This document shows positions 57,901 through 64,000 of a stretch of DNA of 64,000 bases, in pieces. Position numbers and translations under genes: made by a program. The stretch's first letter is position 1; each line of letters begins with the position of its first letter. The DNA is from Cryphonectria parasitica EP155 (Eukaryota; Ascomycota; Sordariomycetes; Diaporthales; Cryphonectriaceae). Location of the stretch: assembly GCF_011745365.1 (NCBI RefSeq), contig NW_024468918.1, forward strand, positions 1,020,488-1,084,487, given 5' to 3'. The notes under the pieces are model-generated. The model was not told where the DNA came from and made no database searches. It was given only the letters and a program-made list of their open reading frames with translations.

Positions 57901-58351
57901 AGGCTCCATCCATTTCCCTTCCCAAGATGACTCTACATAGAAGTGATATTTTCCGGAGTCCTTCATCGTCCCCGTTTCATGGATGTAACAAGGTCTGGCT
58001 TGGGCCGTGACATTTACACAGCCAACAAAGACTAATTAATACTACTACATTTCTTAATTCAATCCCAAGACTCTGGTCTATGTTTCTTTTTCTCTCTTTC
58101 TTCCTCTCCTTCGTTGCCTTTGCCGCAACACACGTCGCAGGCTTTCTCTCCCTGATCCAGCAGCCTTGGTCTATTGCTCTTGCACACGCACGCCAACACA
58201 GTCACCACGAGTATTAGCTTGTATTCGTGACAGTGCCCAGAACCATCTCGAGGCAATAGAGCAGTGTAGATCCCTTTCGAAACCCTCGCCAAGAAAAGAA
58301 GAAGAAAAAAAACCAGCCAGCACGCCCTCCTCCCATTACTTTGCCGTGAAG
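54903..58351. other. Long intergenic region
   Basis: About 3.4 kb. A G-rich stretch lies near 55202-55210 and CT-rich sequence near 56000-56260. A tiny signal-like frame begins at 55308 (MPFKPMFTFVPVLLCHSL) but lacks a convincing continuation. No gene is supported. The right end is the promoter and leader of the rhodopsin-domain gene. Confidence 0.5.
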
Positions 58352-59959
58352 ATGGCCGCGACTGCGGAGGTGAACCATGCCGAAGATGGCGCCTCCCAAA
58401 CCAGCTACATTGTCTCTCTCGTCGTCATCGCCTGCGTCCTCTCGACATTAGCGGTCATTCTGCGCGTCTTTACTCGCGCTCGCATTCTTCACACGTTTGG
58501 CGCCGACGATGCCGTCATGGTCTTTGCGCAGGTCCTCACTCTTGGCTCTGCCGCCGCCATTCTTGCTGGTGAGTGTTGTGTTTGCTGCCTTTTCTCTTTT
58601 TGCCCCTGGGCAGATGAGCAAGACCTCTAAGCTCCAGAGACGACCTCTGAGACAAAAGACGCTGACTTCAGTCATTCGCTATGTTTAGAAAGCGCCTTCG
58701 GGATGGGACATCACTTCTGGGTCATGCCTGCTGAGAACCTTATACCTTATATGTTAGTGAAGCTTCGCCGTCGCCGTCTTCTATTTCGCACTCAATTTTT
58801 CTTTTCTTTTTTATCCTTTCCCTTATCTCACATACTGAATTGCCTAGTAGAGGCACATAGCAAGGGAATGTGGACTGGAGAGCACAAGAAAAATGAGTAC
58901 TGACACCAAGCGCTGTAATAAACAGGAAGTCTTTTTACGCCTCGATCATCCTGTACAACGTTGCAATCTGCATCGTCAAGATATCCATCCTGCTTCAATT
59001 CCGCCGCATCTTCACCTACGTCCTCATGCAGAAGCTGACACTGATCGGTCTGATCTTCGAGGGGATGTGGGCAACGACCCTGGCCATCCTCCTCCCTCTC
59101 TCCTGCGTTCCCGTCGAGGCCTTCTGGGACACGAGCGTCCCGGGCAGGTGTGTTAACGAGCTCACCCTCTGGTACTTTATGGCCGCCATCAATCTCCTCA
59201 CGGATCTGCTCGTCTTCACGATGCCCCTGCCCGTGATCAGGAGCCTTCGCCTGCCGCAGAAGCAGAAGATTATGTTGACGGGCGTCTTTTGTCTCGGCTT
59301 CTTGTAGGTCCTTCGGCCTTTTTTGGTCTCTTTTTTCCTCCTGTCTCTCAAGTACTTGACATGTACTGTATATTTTTTTCCCTCTGCACAAGAAGAAAAC
59401 TAATATATCGAACAGCACCTGTATCATCTCCATCTATCGCATCACAACCCTCAAGGCCGCCGGAAGCTCCACGGACCCGACCTGGGATAACACGGACGCG
59501 GCTATCTGGTCCCTGCTCGAGCTCTGTATAGGCGTACTGGCAGCCTGTCTACCAACGCTGAAACCACTCATCGCGCTGGTCCTTCCACGTCTCTTCAAAT
59601 CGACAACCAGCGCCGGTGGTGGCCGCCGCAGTGGCATGCCCTCTCGCGGCTACGGCTTCACGGGCAAGAGTACACAGAGGCTCGGGTCTGGGAATGCGGA
59701 GACGTCTTCGACCAGGGGTATAGCGCGCAGTGCGGCGTACGAAGAGGATGCATATGCGGACATGGCTGGCCTGAAGGTGGATGTAGGCAGCGGTGCTGGG
59801 GCCATGAGGGGCGACATCGAGATGCCTGCGTACCAAGTTCACGTGTCTGGAGGCCGTGACAAGCACAGCTCGACCCTCTCGGGCCACCGACAGCTGAGCG
59901 GGGGTGAGCTCGGGATCCAGACGACCACAGTCGTCACACAGAGGGTGGATTCTCTGTAG
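58352..59959 (+). CDS. Fungal rhodopsin-domain integral membrane protein
   Basis: Four exons join to 400 residues: 58352-58568, 58689-58752, 58926-59303 and 59416-59959, all in phase. Residues about 15-290 hold seven hydrophobic segments of the fungal rhodopsin domain (PF20684): YIVSLVVIACVLSTLAVILR, DDAVMVFAQVLTLGSAAAIL, the short GMGHHFWVMP loop, SFYASIILYNVAICIVKISI, FRRIFTYV, MWATTLAILLPLSCVPVEAF, LTLWYFMAAINLLTDLLVF and CIGVLAACLPTLKPLIAL. No CFEM domain precedes it, unlike classical Pth11 receptors. The tail of about 110 residues is Gly/Ser-rich and presumably cytosolic. Members are plasma-membrane proteins with putative receptor roles; ligands are mostly unknown. The gene is tail to tail with RVS161. 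Confidence 0.9.
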
Positions 59960-60347
59960 ATCTAGAAGATCTATGCGCGCGCCAAGCTTTTTTTTTAATG
60001 AATGAATTAATAGATTACGAAATACCCACGATGGACCTAAAGTCTGCATTTGTAGACGGGCGGCGGCGAAAAATCGCGCCGACATGTTTGTGAAGCCGAC
60101 CTGGTTTGTCACGCTCCTCGGCACCGAGACCAGAGTGGATTCTCAGTATGTTGAGCTTGGTAGGGCTAAAAGCATGTCAGAGGGTCATTGCTCCGCAGTG
60201 ATCGCCAAGAGGAGGCCAAATAATTGGTGAGAGCATTGTTCATACAATTAACACTCGTCTGTAAGCGCTCGAGGTGAGCAGATCAGGTGAATTCAGTCCT
60301 AGCGCCAGCCATGATGATTTTCAAACAAACACAAGAGACCACCCTTT

Positions 60348-60382
<35 letters not shown>

Positions 60383-60425
60383 ACCCTTGCCAATAAGACG
60401 CCAATACCGTGGTCGAAAAAAGGAA
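59960..60425. other. Convergent intergenic region with a CT microsatellite
   Basis: This lies between the 3' ends of the rhodopsin-domain gene and RVS161. A (CT)n run with one interruption occupies about 60349-60382, and a T8 run lies near 59990. No gene is seen. Confidence 0.6.
60349..60382 (+). repeat. CT dinucleotide microsatellite
   Basis: About 17 CT units with one G interruption lie about 45 bases downstream of the RVS161 stop codon. Confidence 0.9.
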
Positions 60426-61762
60426 TCAAACAGTGCCACTGATGCTCAGCTCGCGGATTTCCTGTAAGACCTGTTCGACACGGGCGTCAAGATGGCCTTG
60501 GGCGTATTGGTCTCTGGTCTCAGCATCGAGATACTGTTGAACCTGGGCCATACGGCTGTAGGCCTCGGCGCAGAAGCGCAACTGGATCTTGACGAGGGCC
60601 TCGAAGGAAGGATCCAGGTAGGGGACACGCAGGTCGATGAGTTGGGGCAGCTCAGTGCACAGCTGCTCGTTCAGCTGCTCATAAGCGGCCTTGGCCATGT
60701 CCTGCTCCTTTTCGGCGCGCGGAAGCTTGGTGACATCCTTGTCGGGCTTGTCCACCAGGCGCTTGACCTTGGCACGGAGGGCGTCGTAATCAAGGAGCTT
60801 GTGACTGCGCTTCTTGATGCCTGCAGGGAGTCAGAGGAAGTGCTGTCAGCTTGCGTTCCATCAGAGGGGGGATGTGTGTTGTATGTGTGCGAGAGAAGGC
60901 GCATCAGGACGGCGAGACAAACATTCATTGACGTCGGGAAAGTAGGCACAGAATCTGGAGATGGGCTCCAGCACAGTAGTCCTGTCCAGGGAGTAACAGT
61001 TAGCGGTCTGGACTACGCCACAATATTTCCCCCCTTTCACCACCTCCGCCTTCTCTCCGCTGCTATGTGGCGACGCTGTGAGCCACTTTTTCTTACCGGT
61101 AGGGCCCATCAAGGGCTTTTATAGTCTCTGCATCCAAGTCCTCGACAGCCTGCTTGTAACTTCTGCTGACACCATCCTTAGCTCCTGCGTCCCCGTAGAA
61201 CGCATCGATGGTCTCGGCGATGCGCATTTGTGAGGCGGTCATTGCTGAATACAGACGGAAGTAGTGTTAGCGGCGCGCCTTGGGATCGTAAGCAGGAAAA
61301 AGGGGGTGGGCGAGAAGCAACGAACCTCTGAGAGAGTCCAAGTAGCCTTTGGCCTCCTTCTGAAGTCTTAACGACGCCGTCTCCATGGTACGAAAGCGGC
61401 TGTAAGAGATTGTTAGAGGCCGCGCAGTGTTTTGGTGGAAGACGAGACGGGGAAGAGAGGGTGATCGTACCGTTCTTCGACTTCGTAGTCACGGTCATTG
61501 GTCTTCTCGACGTGACCTGTATTCGTCGTGAAAATAGGTCAGTCAATACTATTACTATTCGTTGAAGTTCACCACGCTCCACCAAGATACTGGACGTACC
61601 CGTCTTCATCATAACCTGCGTCGTTGCGCGGTTGACATTCTTCTTGAACCCTGAAGCATCATCGTGTCAGCAGCGCGTCGGCTACGTAATCCGCTGCTGG
61701 CCCCCGAAGGAAACAGAGCGAGTTTTATTGTGGTGTTGGTCAATCCTACCTGCCCACGACAT
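60426..61762 (-). CDS. RVS161: BAR-domain protein, Rvs161/amphiphysin-like
   Basis: Seven exons join to 261 residues: 61762-61750, 61650-61600, 61516-61471, 61399-61326, 61244-61097, 60981-60923 and 60820-60426. Every junction has GT/AG ends and keeps phase. The product starts MSWAGFKKNVNRATTQVMMK, which is the amphipathic N-terminal helix, and contains HVEKTNDRDYEVEER, LRAMTASQMRIAETIDAFYG, RTTVLEPISRFCAYFPDVNE and a C-terminal PSFEALVKIQLRFCAEAYSR helix. It is almost entirely a BAR domain of the family's normal size. With Rvs167 it forms a heterodimer that senses and drives membrane curvature in endocytic vesicle scission. The first exon is only 13 bases. It faces the peptidyl-tRNA hydrolase gene across a shared 1 kb promoter region. 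Confidence 0.96.
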
Positions 61763-62761
61763 GCTGGGCGACTGTTGCTCCCTGGTGCTTTCGGGGGTCG
61801 AGTCGGAAGCAGGAGAGGGGGGCGTGAAGGAGGAGGTTACGGCGACGACAATGGATCAGAGAAAGAGCGGAGAGTCCGTCGCCTTGGTCTCGATAGGTGC
61901 TCTAAGCAGGTGGGGTGATGTGTTGTGAACAAGTGGAGGAGATAGTAGGTAGATTGGGCGTTATCTTGTCAATTGCCTCGCCTTGAAGCTGCTTGGTTAG
62001 AATGGTGGTGGTGGTACGCGGCGGCGTCGGTCGTTGGTGACGATGTTGCTGATGCTACTGATGATGTCTATTGTCGAGGGGGGGGCGTGCGAAGGTTGTT
62101 GGCAGTCAAGCAGCCAGGCAGTCAAGTCAGTAAGTAAACCAGCACGGGCCTTGAATTACCCATGTCGTTGCATGTCGGTTGATCGGTTGCGTGGCACTAG
62201 GTGGTCAGGCATCCACTAACTCGCCTGTAGTGCACTGTGACTACTCAGGAACAGGAACAAGCGGGAGCCCCGCACTGCCACAACTTGCTCCTACCATACC
62301 GTAGTTCAGTACATATTTTGTGGCAGTGCAGGATTACGTCATAGCCTAAACTTTCCAGCCTGGTCCCGCCCTCAAACACCAATTAAAGGAAGGAAAAGAA
62401 GAGAAACAATATTTCTCTCAGGCTCAGGGTTAGGGATTGGATGACTCTGACTCTCTCAATTGAACCTAACCCAAGTGACTCGCCGGATGACCAAGACAAC
62501 TGCTACAAAATGGAGGCTTAGAGGCTCATGCTCATCCAACATACGGTATGATTCATTCTTTAGAGCCAATCCAATCTGCGCTTACTACTACTACTACTAT
62601 TACTACGCAGATACTAGGACCACTACTGGGAAGTAGTAGTCTTGGGCAGCGTTCGGCGCGCGAGAGGAAAACTAGGTCGAGACCTCGCCAGGCTTCAACT
62701 CATTTATCAGCACCACCACGACCACAACCCGACCTTGGAGGGTAGTTATATATGGTCCATC
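61763..62761. promoter_or_regulatory. Shared divergent promoter region of RVS161 and peptidyl-tRNA hydrolase
   Basis: This stretch has no gene. It separates two divergent starts. Two telobox-like motifs face each other: GGGTTAGGG at 62427-62435 and CCTAACCC at 62465-62472. An ACT trinucleotide run lies near 62584-62606. The long open frame across 61632-61928 has no recognisable domain. Regulatory function is inferred from position. Confidence 0.45.
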
Positions 62762-63652
62762 ATGCCACCAGCTACAGTCAGATACTTAAGCCGGTCTGGG
62801 CACCGCCTGAGCCTCCTCATGTCTTCTCCCATCTCACTTCACATCAAGACATCAAGGACAACAGCCTTTTTGCAAATAGCAAAGTTTCAGTCCTCTGCCA
62901 ACCAGACTATGGATTCGGCTTCTTCTTCTTCTCCTCCTCCTATGACCGAGAACACTTTTGATCCTCATTTCCTTGTCGTCAGCCTGGGAAATCCTCCACC
63001 CTACGCCGACAGCCTTCACTCTGCCGGCCACATCGCGCTACAGTCACTTCAGAACCTTCTTCAGCGCGACGCCGCCGACCAGCCTCGTTTCTCTTCTGAG
63101 CGTCTGGGAAAGAAGGCCACACAGGCCTCGAGGGGCTCCCGATACACCCTGCTCCAGTGTCCCACCCTCATGAACGTGTCGGGCCCCTGGCTGGCAAGGA
63201 CGTGGCGGGAGGCCCTGCAGCAGCACAGGGAACGCCACCCCGGGGCGCCCCTGGGCCTGGTCGTGGTGCACGATGACCTCGAGGAAGACACGTGCGTCGT
63301 CAAGGTCCGCAAGTGGAACAGGAGTCACCGTGGCCACAACGGCCTCAAGAGCATCATGTCGCTCATGGCCTCCTCGGACCCCGCCAACCTCTGCGCCACC
63401 AGGTGGGCAAAGATCTCTGTTGGCATCGGCCGGCCTGAGGGGAGAGATCCTGCCACTGTTGCTGACTACGTTCTCAAGCCCTTGAGCCGGTACCAGAGGG
63501 ACTCCTTGTTTGAGAAGTCGGGGCCTCCTGTCCTTGCCGCCCTGCGGGAGATCGAGTCTGCGTGGAGGTCAGATGCAGAGAAGGGAATCAATGATGGCGC
63601 CCATCCACCTACAGACGGAAAAGGGAACAAAGGCAAAAGCAAGAGACGATAA
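62762..63652 (+). CDS. PTH1: Peptidyl-tRNA hydrolase, bacterial-type (Pth1), probably mitochondrial
   Basis: The reading frame has 296 residues with no intron. It is open further upstream, but the first ATG is at 62762. The first 50 residues (MPPATVRYLSRSGHRLSLLM and so on) are basic, Ser-rich and nearly free of acids, as in a mitochondrial presequence; Met50 or Met61 are possible shorter starts. The Pth domain begins near residue 68: VVSLGNPPPYADSLHSAGH, with Asn77 and catalytic His90, then MNVSG (Asn138), VVVHDDLE (Asp171), HRGHNGLKSI (Asn193) and ISVGIGRPEGRDPATVADYV. The enzyme frees tRNA from peptidyl-tRNA that drops off stalled ribosomes. The C-terminus has a lysine-rich tail (GKGNKGKSKRR). 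The loop near PPPYADSLHSAG differs from the bacterial GxxYxxTRHN form but keeps the His. Confidence 0.92.
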   Translation: MPPATVRYLSRSGHRLSLLMSSPISLHIKTSRTTAFLQIAKFQSSANQTMDSASSSSPPPMTENTFDPHFLVVSLGNPPPYADSLHSAGHIALQSLQNLLQRDAADQPRFSSERLGKKATQASRGSRYTLLQCPTLMNVSGPWLARTWREALQQHRERHPGAPLGLVVVHDDLEEDTCVVKVRKWNRSHRGHNGLKSIMSLMASSDPANLCATRWAKISVGIGRPEGRDPATVADYVLKPLSRYQRDSLFEKSGPPVLAALREIESAWRSDAEKGINDGAHPPTDGKGNKGKSKRR

Positions 63653-64000
63653 AGGGAGGGCGTCTTGAGGTGAGAGCTGGCCTGTGGGCCCAACTCCAGC
63701 CAGATCGTATTGGAGAAAGGGAATAGCTCCAACTTGCGCATCAAAAAGCATCTAGCGACATTTGCATTTACAGTTCCTCAAGAGAGGAGCATTGATGATA
63801 CCCATGTATAGAAAATATAGAACCTAGCATCTGTATTCAACTTCATAAGACTTGTCTCATCAAAAGGTGTCCCGCCTAGTGATTGACGATCCCATCCTCA
63901 GCCATGTGCTGGGATTCCAATACTTAACAGCCATCTACAGCTACACATTATTGTTTATAATTTCGCTCTTGATTCCAGTTTAGTATTTTATAGTTTCTAT
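63653..64000. other. 3' flank of the peptidyl-tRNA hydrolase gene
   Basis: AT-rich sequence up to the window end. No gene is seen. Confidence 0.5.

Overview
The window is nuclear DNA of a filamentous ascomycete (Pezizomycotina, most likely Sordariomycetes). Genes carry short spliceosomal introns (about 50-130 bases, GTRNGT donors, CAG/TAG acceptors, CTRAY-like branch sites). The proteome is typically fungal: a Zn2Cys6 regulator, a fungal-rhodopsin-domain membrane protein, an AP-2 mu subunit ending in EIRF, an Rvs161-type BAR protein and a pogo/Fot1-type transposon. The species cannot be named from the sequence. All exon coordinates below were read from splice signals and reading-phase bookkeeping, not from transcripts.

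Layout. 0-8 kb is a housekeeping block: an AIM18/AIM46-like chalcone-isomerase-fold protein (cut by the window start), a glutaredoxin, a BAG-domain co-chaperone and ribosomal protein L16 (uL13). 10-13 kb holds a cyclase-family hydrolase and an intronless formyltetrahydrofolate deformylase. 15-24 kb holds a secreted beta-propeller (SMP-30/lactonase-like) protein, a Zn2Cys6 transcription factor and a secreted FAD-linked oxidoreductase; their proximity suggests, but does not prove, a small metabolic unit. 24-36 kb is gene-poor: a small cysteine-rich secreted protein, a secreted DUF7029/DUF7223-type glycoprotein, a decayed hydrolase-like locus and a 5'-truncated, frameshifted GH51 alpha-L-arabinofuranosidase relic. 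36-48 kb holds AP-2 mu, a bestrophin/UPF0187-like anion channel, an unknown secreted protein and a membrane-anchored PQQ-type pyranose/sorbosone dehydrogenase-like (AA12-like) protein. 50-55 kb holds an alpha/beta hydrolase fused to a small beta-rich domain, and a ThuA-like gene split by a complete DNA transposon. 58-64 kb holds a rhodopsin-domain membrane protein, Rvs161 and peptidyl-tRNA hydrolase.

The clearest special event is at 52.2-54.9 kb. A 1856-base pogo/Fot1-type element with perfect 55-base terminal inverted repeats and a TA target duplication sits inside an otherwise intact ThuA-like gene; removing the element plus one TA restores the frame exactly. The element's transposase is itself broken by a single in-frame TAA. 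I found no CRISPR array, tRNA, rRNA or convincing new multi-gene system. The most interesting leads are the split ThuA gene, the fused hydrolase, the small secreted cysteine-rich protein, the possible lactone-related oxidase/lactonase/regulator neighbourhood, and the BAG protein with no in-frame AUG ahead of its membrane segment.
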